Source: Bacteroidota bacterium
GTDB lineage: Bacteria > Bacteroidota > Ignavibacteria > Ignavibacteriales > Ignavibacteriaceae
DNA length: 64,000 nucleotides
Assembly (NCBI GenBank): GCA_021824145.1
Contig: JAKALM010000004.1
Coordinates: 1 to 64,000, forward strand
Direction of reading: 5' to 3'
Shown: in pieces, positions 55,777-64,000 of the stretch
Numbering within the stretch: the stretch's first letter is position 1
Layout: every line of letters begins with the position of its first letter
Position numbers and translations under genes: made by a program
Notes under the pieces: generated by a model
The model's database searches: none
Told to the model about the DNA's origin: nothing
What the model saw: the letters and a program-made list of their open reading frames with translations, nothing else

Positions 55777-55938
55777 ATGGGGTTATACAATTTCCCAAAA
55801 TATTTCAAAATATTTTTCTTGTATAAAGAAGTATGTTCAAATTTGAATATCAAAAAATCGATTAGAAAAAAAATAAACCAGCCGAAATATTTATCCGAAG
55901 AAATAAAAAGGTTGAAAGGAGAATTGGTTAAAATATGA
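55777..55938 (+). CDS. possible 53-residue leader ORF coupled to the PorV-like gene
   Basis: The ATG at 55777 follows AAAGG (55763-55767) by nine bases. The frame stays open for 53 codons and ends in ATGA overlapping the start of the PorV-like gene. The product is basic (FPKYFKIFFLYKEVCS, then SIRKKINQPKYLSEEIKRL) with no recognisable family. A ribosome site together with a four-base overlap suggests coupled translation, but the length is within chance for this base composition. Confidence 0.3.
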   Translation: MGLYNFPKYFKIFFLYKEVCSNLNIKKSIRKKINQPKYLSEEIKRLKGELVKI

Positions 55939-56996
55939 CAAAGATTAATAAAATTGGTTTTGTTAAAAATCGATATTCCCATATACTCATATTGTTTATA
56001 ATATTTCAAATTGTATTTATAGCATCAGCAAATTCTCAGGTAAAACTAGCACAAACTGGATTTGGGTTCCTTGATGTGAGTTTAGATGCTCGAGCAACTG
56101 GTATGGGTGATGCTGTAACTACAACTGGAGGAGTATCGACATCAATGTTCTATAACCCTGCTGGAATAGCCAGTATGAAATCAATGTTTGAAGCAGGTTT
56201 TAATAGAATGAATTGGATTGCTGACATAAATTATATTTCCGGTTCAATTGCATATGCGCCTTTCAATGGAGATTACGGTGTAGTTGGATTAAGTTTTATT
56301 AAAGTCAATTATGGCTCGTTTAATTTTACAAGCATTGCTGCAAACGATCAAGGATTTATTGATCTGAATGGTTATCCAGAACCATATGCCTTAGCTGTAC
56401 AGCTTGTTTATGGTAAGCAGCTTTCGGAAGAATTTTCTGTGGGAGGAAGAATAAAATTTGCGAATCAGAATTTAGGCAATAGCCAAATTCCAGTTTATAC
56501 TCAAGTAATAAAAGATTCTGTTTTAACAACAGACACTTCTTACGCAATTAAAGATTATTCTCTTAGTGTACTGGCATTTGATTTCGGAACAATTTATAAA
56601 ACTGGATTAAAAAGTCTTGCCTTCGGAATGTCTATAAGCAATTTCTCGAGAGAGATAGCTTATGAACGAGAAAACTTTCAGCTTCCATTAACTTTCAGAT
56701 TTGGAATATCAATGGACGTTATAGATTTTTTCCCAAGTATGGCAGAAAACAACTCCTTTGTTGTATCAATTGATGCAGTGCATCCTCGTTCATATTCAGA
56801 GTTTATTAATATTGGTGGTGAATATACTTTTATGAAAACTTTTTCTCTAAGAGTTGGTTACGTTACAAAGCAAGATGATTATGGATTAACAATGGGTTTA
56901 GGAGTTTCTAAATTCGGATTTGCTTTTGATTACTCATATACACCGCATAAAATTTTTAATAATATCCAAAGATTTTCACTTAGTTTTTCACTTTAA
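55935..56996 (+). CDS. PorV/PorQ-like outer-membrane beta-barrel protein
   Basis: The 353-residue protein has a signal peptide (about 1-35, after ANSQ). FGFLDVSLDARATGMGDAVT and STSMFYNPAGIASM near residues 45-80 are the classic start of the PorV/PorQ (FadL-like) barrel family; the rest alternates amphipathic strands, such as FRFGISMDVIDF and FSLRVGYVTKQDDYGLTMGLGV, to a terminal FSL. In T9SS bacteria PorV shuttles cargo from the translocon to the attachment complex. Here it begins an operon of surface proteins, so it may be a dedicated version for that operon. Confidence 0.8.
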   Translation: MTKINKIGFVKNRYSHILILFIIFQIVFIASANSQVKLAQTGFGFLDVSLDARATGMGDAVTTTGGVSTSMFYNPAGIASMKSMFEAGFNRMNWIADINYISGSIAYAPFNGDYGVVGLSFIKVNYGSFNFTSIAANDQGFIDLNGYPEPYALAVQLVYGKQLSEEFSVGGRIKFANQNLGNSQIPVYTQVIKDSVLTTDTSYAIKDYSLSVLAFDFGTIYKTGLKSLAFGMSISNFSREIAYERENFQLPLTFRFGISMDVIDFFPSMAENNSFVVSIDAVHPRSYSEFINIGGEYTFMKTFSLRVGYVTKQDDYGLTMGLGVSKFGFAFDYSYTPHKIFNNIQRFSLSFSL

Positions 56997-57056
56997 GATA
57001 ATTAGAAAGTGAGAAACTATGTATTTTGAATGCAATCCAAGAATAGGAGATTAAAA

Positions 57057-60000
57057 ATGAAATTCAAACTTATCTTATTGATAAATTTAATTTTGTGTTT
57101 TTCTTATTTAGTCATTGCCGGAACAACTGGAAAAATAGCCGGCAAAGTGACTGATGCTGAAACAGGCGAGCCACTGCCTAGTGTAAATGTTATTATTGAA
57201 GGAACATCAATGGGAGCTGTTACTAATATTGACGGTTCATATGTTATACTAAATGTTCCACCTGGAAGTTACAATGTTAGGTTTAGCATGGTTGGCTATG
57301 AAAAGACACTTGTTGAAGGTGTTAGAGTTGAAATTGACCTTACTAGCACGGTAAATACTCAACTACATACTTCTGCTGTAACAGTTGGTGAAGTTGTAGT
57401 AACAGCACAGCATCCTGTTGTAACAAAAGATGTTTCAAATAGTGTTATAAATATTCAGACAGAAGCAATACAGACTCTTCCAGTTCAGACAGTGTCGGAT
57501 GTCCTATATCTACAAGCTGGAATAGAACAGGGAAGTAGCGGAATAATTGTCAGAGGCGGAGGTGCAAATCAGACAGTTTATATGGTTGATGGATTCAGAT
57601 TGAATGATGAACGATCCAACATACCATATTCTGCGGTTAGTTTAGCATCGGCAAAAGATATTCAAGTACAGACGGGAGGATTCAACGCAGAATATGGAAA
57701 CGTTAGATCTGGTATCGTAAATGTAATAACAAAAGATGGAGATAGAAAAAGATATTCAGCAACTTTAAATATTAATTATGCACCAGCTCAGCAAAAGCAC
57801 TTCGGATTATCGCCGTATGATCCTAATTCTTATTTTAACAGACCATATACAGATCCAGCTGTTTGCTGGACTGGAACTAATAACGGAGCGTGGGACCAAT
57901 ATACTCAAGAAAGTTATCCAACTTTTCAAGGTTGGAATGCGGTTGCACTAAAAACTCTTCAAGATAACGATCCTTCAAACGATTTAACTCCTTTGGGAGC
58001 ACAAAGATTATGGGAATGGCAGCACAGAAGAGTTGGAGATATTAACAAACCAGATTACACTATTGATGCTGGATTTGGCGGACCGGTTCCCTTTATTGGT
58101 GAAAAGCTTGGCGACTTACGCTTTTACGTTTCTTACTTTGCCGAACAAGATATGTTTGTTGTTCCATTATCCCGCGATGCTTATACTGATAACCATATTG
58201 AAGTTAAACTCAATTCGAATGTTACAAAAGACATAAAACTAACTTTAATGGGAATCTACGGTGAAGATAATTCAGTTTCTCCTTATGAGTGGACAACAGT
58301 TCCTAATGGTTATTTAATGAGAAGCCAATCTGAGGTTGCAAATCTTCTTACCAGCACAGACGGAATGAATGTTCTATATATGCCGGATAGATATAGTCCA
58401 AGCTCAATATATCGAAATGTTTTTGGCATTACACTTACACATGTTCTAAGCCCAGAAACTTTCTATGATATTTCACTTCAAAGAAATGAAAATAGATATA
58501 ATACTTTTCAAGCACAATTAAGAGATACATCAAAAATATTTCAGCCAATTCCCGGATATTATGTTGACCAAGCTCCATTTGGTTATTGGGGATACAGTAC
58601 TGGATCAATCGATGGAGTTATGAGCATGGGCGGATGGATGAATTTAGGTCGCGATCAAAGTATAAATGCGACTTATTCAATGCTATTTAGTTTAACAAGT
58701 CAGGTTGATAAATACAATCAAGTTAAATCCGGATTTCAATTCTATTATAATGATTATGATATTAATTCAGGTACTTATAGTCCATCAATGTCTACATGGA
58801 CAAGAAATTTACAGTATCATATTTTTCCATATAGATTAGGCGCTTACGCTCAAGATAAATTGGAGTTTCAAGGATTTATTGCAAATCTTGGAGTAAGATT
58901 AGATTATTCGAATCCTAATACTGAATATTTAAATTTAGATCCATATAATAATTTGTTCAGTGCTGGTGCAGGAAATCAAATAGAGCAAATTGCACCAAAA
59001 GTAAAAGCAAATTCAGAAATGTATATCAGCCCGCGTTTAGGAATTTCACACCCAATAACTGAAAACTCAAAGTTATATTTTAACTATGGACATTTTGTAT
59101 CGGAGCCATCATCTTCATATAGATTTCTTATTCAACAAGAGTCCAATGGCCAAGTTGATTATCTGGGAAATCCAAACATGAGTTATGAAAAAACAATTGC
59201 TTATGAGCTAGGCTACGAACAGAATGTTTATAATACAGTGCTTTTTCATTTAGCAGCTTATTATAAAGATGTAACAAATCAGCCAGGATGGATTTTATAT
59301 CAAAGCATAAATACTTCTGTTAATTACAGAAGAGCTGCAAATAATAATTATGCTGATATCAGAGGTTTTGAAGTTACATTGTCTAAAGTAACAGGTGGAT
59401 GGTTAAGAGGTTTTATAAATTATACTTATGATGTAGTTACTTCAGGCTATTTCGATATAACTCAGTATTATCAGGATATTAATAAACAGCGTGCTTATCT
59501 ATTGTTGAATCCGCAGCAATCAAAACCAGTACCTCAACCTTATGCAAGAGCAAATGTTGAGGTTGTTACTCCAGATGATTTTGGTCCAAAATTCATGGGT
59601 ACAAATCCGTTTGGTGGATGGAGCTTAAGTATTTTAGCAAATTGGCAAGCAGGAGCACATGCAACATATAATCCTAACAATATTCCCGGAGTTTCTAATA
59701 ATGTGCAGTGGGTTGATTATTATGGTGTAGATATGCGTATTGCGAAAGATTTTAGAGGGTTTGCAAACTTAAGCGGTCTTAATTTCCAACTTTATTTAGA
59801 TATTACAAATGTGTTCAACTTCAAGTTTCTTAACATGGCAGGATTTGTTGATTCATACGACTACCAAGACTATTTATCTTCATTATGTTTTCCATGGGAA
59901 ACAGGAGAACATCAAGGAAATGATAAAATTGGTGATTACCGGCCAGGCAACGTAGCATACGATCCTCTGCAGCCAAATCCTAATAATGATCCCAAAATAA

Positions 60001-60116
60001 CAGCAGCAAATAATCAAAGGAAAGCAACAAAATCTTATATCAATATGCCAAATGATGAATCCATGGCGTTTTTAAATCCTCGGCATTTCAGTTTGGGCAT
60101 TAGAATTAATTTTTGA
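57057..60116 (+). CDS. large TonB-dependent receptor with carboxypeptidase-like N-terminal domain
   Basis: The start is set at the ATG at 57057, which has AGGAGA six bases before it and gives a proper signal peptide (MKFKLILLINLILCFSYLVIA); the frame is open nine codons further. The 1019-residue protein has a carboxypeptidase-regulatory domain (about 22-110: GKVTDAETGEPLPSVNVIIEG), a plug (about 115-225: VSDVLYLQAGIEQG, RGGGANQTVYMVDGFRLND, FNAEYGNVRSG) and a 22-strand barrel ending in GIRINF. The layout is SusC-like, but no SusD follows; instead two large secreted proteins do. Its ligand is unknown. Confidence 0.88.
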   Translation: MKFKLILLINLILCFSYLVIAGTTGKIAGKVTDAETGEPLPSVNVIIEGTSMGAVTNIDGSYVILNVPPGSYNVRFSMVGYEKTLVEGVRVEIDLTSTVNTQLHTSAVTVGEVVVTAQHPVVTKDVSNSVINIQTEAIQTLPVQTVSDVLYLQAGIEQGSSGIIVRGGGANQTVYMVDGFRLNDERSNIPYSAVSLASAKDIQVQTGGFNAEYGNVRSGIVNVITKDGDRKRYSATLNINYAPAQQKHFGLSPYDPNSYFNRPYTDPAVCWTGTNNGAWDQYTQESYPTFQGWNAVALKTLQDNDPSNDLTPLGAQRLWEWQHRRVGDINKPDYTIDAGFGGPVPFIGEKLGDLRFYVSYFAEQDMFVVPLSRDAYTDNHIEVKLNSNVTKDIKLTLMGIYGEDNSVSPYEWTTVPNGYLMRSQSEVANLLTSTDGMNVLYMPDRYSPSSIYRNVFGITLTHVLSPETFYDISLQRNENRYNTFQAQLRDTSKIFQPIPGYYVDQAPFGYWGYSTGSIDGVMSMGGWMNLGRDQSINATYSMLFSLTSQVDKYNQVKSGFQFYYNDYDINSGTYSPSMSTWTRNLQYHIFPYRLGAYAQDKLEFQGFIANLGVRLDYSNPNTEYLNLDPYNNLFSAGAGNQIEQIAPKVKANSEMYISPRLGISHPITENSKLYFNYGHFVSEPSSSYRFLIQQESNGQVDYLGNPNMSYEKTIAYELGYEQNVYNTVLFHLAAYYKDVTNQPGWILYQSINTSVNYRRAANNNYADIRGFEVTLSKVTGGWLRGFINYTYDVVTSGYFDITQYYQDINKQRAYLLLNPQQSKPVPQPYARANVEVVTPDDFGPKFMGTNPFGGWSLSILANWQAGAHATYNPNNIPGVSNNVQWVDYYGVDMRIAKDFRGFANLSGLNFQLYLDITNVFNFKFLNMAGFVDSYDYQDYLSSLCFPWETGEHQGNDKIGDYRPGNVAYDPLQPNPNNDPKITAANNQRKATKSYINMPNDESMAFLNPRHFSLGIRINF

Positions 60117-60149
60117 TATAATTTATTTGCATAAAAAAGGAGTATTATA

Positions 60150-62306
60150 ATGTTTCTTATAAAAAAATATTTAATCAATTTAATTTCAATTATTTGCTTA
60201 ATTTCTATTACACCTTCTCTAGTTGCTCAAGTATCAGAAACCCAGACACGGTATATTCGAGTGGGTTCACTTCAAAGCAAGTTTACAGCAATAGGAGCTG
60301 AACGCGCATGGAATAACGTTTATTATGAAGGATTAACCTGGCCTTCGGATTATCTTTATCAAGATAATGCTGTAATTGAACGAACATATATTGGATGTCA
60401 AGACTTTACTGATTCTAAAGGTCAACATTGGGACAATTATTGTAATGGTCTGAATACTGCATATGCAAGAATTACAGTTTATCCAATGGAAATTAAAGAA
60501 ACTGCAAAATTTCCTAATCCAATAGTATATGTTGACGGTATAGATGTAAGTGCTCCTTATGCAGGAGATGTTGACAGCATTGATAACAATCAAATAGCAG
60601 ATAGAATTGTTACTAACGTAGTTAATACTTCAATGGGTATTACAATGACTAGAAAAGTTCTAGCTTTCAGTCAGCAATACCACGATAATTATTTTATAAT
60701 TGAATATACATTTAAGAATACAGGATATGTTGATGCTAACAAAATAAAAGTACTAAATGCAACAGTAAAAGGATTTCGTTTCGGATTTCTGAATCGGTAT
60801 AGCGTATGTCGTGAAGGTGCAGATAAAATGGGTTACGATCAGGAATATGGCAAACACAGTTGGACTACGAGACGTGGGGAGGATTATTCACAACATGTTA
60901 GTGAAGTTTCCAATTTAACGGAAGCGAGCCCTCTTCCTCAATGGTTAAGAGCAGGTTTCGAATGGACTGGACAAAGAGCAGAAAACACATATGACAATAT
61001 TGGCTCGCCAGACGTAATAACGAAAACTGGAAGATTATGTTCACCTCAATTTGCTGGAATAGTAACTCTTCATGTAGATAAATCTGCTTCTGATAAAACT
61101 GATGATGCTAGTCAACCAGCTGTACTTGGATGGCATGCAGGAGATACATATCCAAGTTTAGGAGATATGTCTTTATCTACAGCACCGCAACAAGCTGATA
61201 TGTATAATTTCTTAAGTGGCATACCATATAAAGGTCTTGGTAATCCTACAGAGCGATTTGATGAAAAATATATGTCAAAATATCCAGATCCATGGAAAGT
61301 TCATAATGATGGAGGGGGAACAGGAATGTGGATTTCGTATGGGCCTTGGGATATAAATCCGGGTGATAGTGTTGTTATTGTATTAGCAGTAGGAGTTAAT
61401 GGATTAGACCGAACAGCTTGCTGGCAAATAGGAAGAAGATGGATGCAGGCATATAATAATCCAAGCGATAATGGCCCGTTTGTTTTACCAAATGGAACAA
61501 CAACAACTGATAAAGATGTTTATAAAGATACATGGGTTTACACTGGTAAAGATTCAATAATGAAAACGTTCAGCCGAGCGGTAATAAATTATGAGCTAGG
61601 ATATAAAATACCTGAACCGCCATTGCCTCCACCATTATTTGATATTAGATCAGGTGGTGATAGAATTTCTTTAACTTGGGATCGTAGTCTTTCAGAAAGT
61701 AGTCCAGATTTTGGAGGTTATAAAATATTCCGTGCAGTTGGAACTCCCGATACTACGTTTGATGAAATTGCATCACTTCCACCTGGCACTACACAATTTT
61801 CAGATGTATCAGCACAAAGAGGATTTTCATATTATTATTATATCTGTGCATTTAGTAATGGAACTGATAATTCTAGTGGAGTTCCAAATCCTACTGGTAT
61901 TTTGTTAAGCAGCAGGTTCTATACTAAAACTAATATTGCAGCATATTTAAGAAGACAAGCTGGTGAAACTTTATCTGGGATAAGAATTGTTCCTAATCCA
62001 TATAATATTAGATCTGCTCAGATGCAATATCCAGGTGAACCAGATAAAATAATGTTTTTAAATATACCAGGACACTGCACCATAAGAATTTATACTGAAA
62101 ATGGTAACTTAATAAAAACAATATACCATGAAGATGGAAGCGGTGATGAAACTTGGAATTCAAATACTTCATCGGGACAAGTTGTAGTAAGCGGAATTTA
62201 TATTGTACATTTTACAGTTACACAAGATTACACAGATCCAGTAACGGGCCAATTAAAATACAAGGCTGGTGATACAGCCTATCAAAAATGTATTATTATT
62301 CGTTAA
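60150..62306 (+). CDS. secreted protein with FN3 domain and FlgD/T9SS-like C-terminus
   Basis: The 718-residue protein has a signal peptide (1-26, after LVAQ), an unrecognised N-terminal part of about 470 residues with TRYIRVGSLQSKFTAIGAE and WISYGPWDINPGDSVVIVLA, and an FN3 domain near 495-590 (ISLTWDRSLSESSPDFGGY). The C-terminal 100 residues have RIVPNPYNIRSAQM, IRIYTENGNLIKTIYHEDG and GQVVVSGIYIVHF, a FlgD-Ig/T9SS type sorting domain with NPYN in place of NPFN. GGAG lies before the start. It is encoded 33 bases after the TonB receptor in the position usually held by SusD, so a role as the receptor's outer-face partner is plausible but unproven. Confidence 0.75.
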   Translation: MFLIKKYLINLISIICLISITPSLVAQVSETQTRYIRVGSLQSKFTAIGAERAWNNVYYEGLTWPSDYLYQDNAVIERTYIGCQDFTDSKGQHWDNYCNGLNTAYARITVYPMEIKETAKFPNPIVYVDGIDVSAPYAGDVDSIDNNQIADRIVTNVVNTSMGITMTRKVLAFSQQYHDNYFIIEYTFKNTGYVDANKIKVLNATVKGFRFGFLNRYSVCREGADKMGYDQEYGKHSWTTRRGEDYSQHVSEVSNLTEASPLPQWLRAGFEWTGQRAENTYDNIGSPDVITKTGRLCSPQFAGIVTLHVDKSASDKTDDASQPAVLGWHAGDTYPSLGDMSLSTAPQQADMYNFLSGIPYKGLGNPTERFDEKYMSKYPDPWKVHNDGGGTGMWISYGPWDINPGDSVVIVLAVGVNGLDRTACWQIGRRWMQAYNNPSDNGPFVLPNGTTTTDKDVYKDTWVYTGKDSIMKTFSRAVINYELGYKIPEPPLPPPLFDIRSGGDRISLTWDRSLSESSPDFGGYKIFRAVGTPDTTFDEIASLPPGTTQFSDVSAQRGFSYYYYICAFSNGTDNSSGVPNPTGILLSSRFYTKTNIAAYLRRQAGETLSGIRIVPNPYNIRSAQMQYPGEPDKIMFLNIPGHCTIRIYTENGNLIKTIYHEDGSGDETWNSNTSSGQVVVSGIYIVHFTVTQDYTDPVTGQLKYKAGDTAYQKCIIIR

Positions 62307-62356
62307 ACAGAAATAAACATATGTATTTTGATAATGGAATAAAATGTGGAGAAAGC

Positions 62357-63601
62357 ATGAAAAAATATTTTAATAAATTCATTGTAATAATTACTATACC
62401 GGCAATTGTTTTTATTTCATTTTTAGCTGGATGTTCAAACGAAGTTACGCCAAGTTTTTATACAGATCCATCACCAAGTTCACTAGGTGCAACTCCATCA
62501 ATTTCATCAATTGATCCTCCTAATTCAGCATTGGCAGGAGTAACTAATATTACAATTACAGGCAGTAACTTTTTATCTAATACATCTGCAATAAAAGTAT
62601 ATTTTGGAAAACAAGCTGGAACGATCATTTCAGCAACATCAACACAGCTTACAGTAATTCCGCCAAACACACCTGGAACTATGAAAATAAAAATAAGCAC
62701 TAATACTGCTGTTTTATTTAGTAATACTTATGATTATGTTTTAAATCCTTCCGCGGTTGATTGGTATCCAGATTTAAAAGATCATACAAACCAACCAATG
62801 AATATTATTGTAGATAATTCCGGAAATTTATATTCATCTAATTATGCAATGGGGATAGTTCAAATTGCACCAGATAGTTCGTCAATTCTTTATTCTGCAA
62901 AAGGTGGAGAAACTTACTGGACAAGAATGAGAATGGGCATCGGGGGAGTATTATACGCTGCGAGAGGTAACCAAGCAATATTTACAGTACCATCTGGAGG
63001 CGGTAAAAATTCTGCTTATGTTGTACTTTCGCCAACTACCTTAAAACTTTCGCAAATTGAATTTGATCCTTCCGGAAATTTATGGGCAGCAGGAAATAAT
63101 TCTGCAATATATAAAATAAAGCCTGATAAAAGTTATTCATCATACCCGTTCAACTATAATGTAACTGCAATGAGAATATTCGTTAGCGGAGGAACACCAT
63201 ATCTTTATGTTGCTGCTCAAAAAGATTCTTTAACAACTATTATGAGAATGCCGATAGATGCCAACGGCAATCTTGGTACTTCTGAAAATTATTTTGATTT
63301 TTCAGGTAATTATGGAAGTGGATACTTAGTTAATGATCTTACTTTTTCAAATGATGGCGAGATGTATCTGGCAACTAATCTGCCATTACCAATAGTTTAT
63401 ATTAATGTTGATAAATCATTTGGAATACTTTATTCAAGAGTTCTATTAAATTCACCGGCATTATCATTAGCATGGGGAACAGGAAACTTTCTTTATTATG
63501 TACGCAAGCAAATTAATGATGCATCTGGCAATTTCTTGCTTCCTCAAACAATTGTAAAATTGGATTTGCAGAAAACTAGTGCGCCATATTATGGTATGTA
63601 A
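62357..63601 (+). CDS. IPT/TIG-domain lipoprotein with beta-propeller-like repeats
   Basis: The start is set at the ATG at 62357, five bases after GGAG and with a proper lipoprotein signal; the frame is open 23 codons upstream, overlapping the previous gene. The 414-residue protein has lipobox LAGC with Cys26, a TIG domain (about 45-130: ISSIDPPNSALAGVTNITITG, then VIPPNTPGTMKIKIS) and an NHL/propeller-like part (NIIVDNSGNLYSSNYAMG, GGVLYAARGNQAIFTVPSGGG, LTFSNDGEMYLATN). It is anchored by lipid, probably on the cell surface. TIG-NHL lipoproteins accompany SusCD systems in Bacteroidetes and often bind glycans; here it closes the operon. Confidence 0.82.
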   Translation: MKKYFNKFIVIITIPAIVFISFLAGCSNEVTPSFYTDPSPSSLGATPSISSIDPPNSALAGVTNITITGSNFLSNTSAIKVYFGKQAGTIISATSTQLTVIPPNTPGTMKIKISTNTAVLFSNTYDYVLNPSAVDWYPDLKDHTNQPMNIIVDNSGNLYSSNYAMGIVQIAPDSSSILYSAKGGETYWTRMRMGIGGVLYAARGNQAIFTVPSGGGKNSAYVVLSPTTLKLSQIEFDPSGNLWAAGNNSAIYKIKPDKSYSSYPFNYNVTAMRIFVSGGTPYLYVAAQKDSLTTIMRMPIDANGNLGTSENYFDFSGNYGSGYLVNDLTFSNDGEMYLATNLPLPIVYINVDKSFGILYSRVLLNSPALSLAWGTGNFLYYVRKQINDASGNFLLPQTIVKLDLQKTSAPYYGM

Positions 63602-63622
63602 CCGAATAGTAGTTTTAAAAAA

Positions 63623-63662
63623 ATAATCCCATTTCGTTATTCAGAAATCGAAATGGGATTAT
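63623..63662. terminator. bidirectional terminator-like hairpin
   Basis: A stem of 14 pairs is formed by 63623-63636 (ends in CCCATTTCG) and 63649-63662 (begins CGAAATGGG), with a 12-base loop. It lies 22 bases after the lipoprotein stop and before the end of a minus-strand gene. A and T runs flank it without a long T tract on either side. Confidence 0.7.
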
Positions 63663-63718
63663 ATATTTCTTAGAAATTCGAAAATGAATTTTCTAACAAA
63701 ACAATTTAGTAGGCATAT

Positions 63719-64000
63719 TTATTTGAGTAATGCCATCTTTAAAGTCTTTATTTCAGATGCCGATTCCATTTTTACAAAATATATTCCACTTGCAAGCTTA
63801 CTACCATCAAATATAAGTTCATAACTTCCTGGTTCTTCTATCCCATCAAAAAGATTTTCTACTAATTGTCCAATCCAATTGTAAACATTAACAATTATTC
63901 TCTCGGAATTAACAACTTCATATTTAATGGTTGTTGTAGGATTAAATGGATTGGGATAATTTTGATGAAGTGAAATTGCTTCTTGGTTTGCAAAATTAAT
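63719..64000 (-). CDS. C-terminal end of a T9SS-exported protein, cut by window edge
   Basis: Reading the minus strand from 64000 gives 93 residues and then TAA at 63719. The fragment contains LHQNYPNPFNPTTTIKYEV, VNVYNWIGQLVENLF and GSKLASGIYFVKM, ending TLKMALLK. This is a complete T9SS type A sorting domain (about 80 residues); the body of the protein lies beyond the window. The sorting-domain fold and Lys-containing tail match the other T9SS cargo genes in the window, so a secreted or surface protein is certain, its function unknown. Confidence 0.85.
   Translation of the reverse strand: MNFANQEAISLHQNYPNPFNPTTTIKYEVVNSERIIVNVYNWIGQLVENLFDGIEEPGSYELIFDGSKLASGIYFVKMESASEIKTLKMALLK

Overview
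The window looks like chromosomal DNA of an AT-rich, Gram-negative, non-motile-type bacterium of the Bacteroidetes/Chlorobi superphylum, most likely Ignavibacteria. The signs are secreted proteins ending in the type IX secretion (T9SS) sorting domain with its NPFNPTTTI motif, a PorV/PorQ-like barrel, TonB-dependent receptors with carboxypeptidase-like N-terminal domains, an apparent LolCDE lipoprotein exporter, LPS-type heptosyltransferases with a KdsC-like phosphatase, and 2-oxoacid:ferredoxin oxidoreductases. The assignment rests on these families only; no rRNA gene lies in the window.

Positions 1-3400 are accessory DNA. An IS110-family transposase runs off the left edge. It is followed by two stretches with the geometry of integron gene cassettes: a GT-C type membrane glycosyltransferase, and a BrnT/BrnA-type toxin-antitoxin pair. 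Each is bracketed by a short inverted core repeat next to GTTRRRY-like sites. Positions 3400-16200 hold mostly secreted or envelope proteins: a BNR/YCF48-like T9SS cargo, a TonB receptor, a TIM-barrel protein, a GH31 glycosidase, a small secreted SecD-P1-like protein, a pentapeptide-repeat/GyrI-like pair and an OmpA protein with calcium-binding type repeats. Inside this part, at 7541-7827, one miniature inverted-repeat element sits inside another.

Positions 16500-32000 carry exonuclease III, two paralogous KorAB operons flanking an inverted DUF3160 T9SS protein, an NrnA-like phosphoesterase, a leucyl aminopeptidase and lolCDE on the minus strand. Four tRNA genes (Pro, Arg, His, Glu) follow at 32196-32724. 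A complete-looking seven-gene arginine operon, argC-argJ-argB-argD-argR-argG-argH, occupies 33286-40542 on the minus strand, with its own repressor gene inside it; no ornithine carbamoyltransferase gene is in the window.

Positions 41000-55200 contain envelope and housekeeping genes: a KdsC-like phosphatase, an LD-carboxypeptidase, ispE, a homocysteine S-methyltransferase, two GT9 glycosyltransferases, polA, an APC permease, a dicarboxylate symporter with a large extra loop, a Kup potassium transporter and an SDR oxidoreductase. The right end, 55581-63662, is a long putative operon for a cell-surface system: a tiny coupled ORF, a PorV-like barrel, a large TonB receptor, an FN3-containing secreted protein and a TIG-domain lipoprotein, closed by a strong hairpin. 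A further T9SS cargo gene enters from the right edge on the minus strand.
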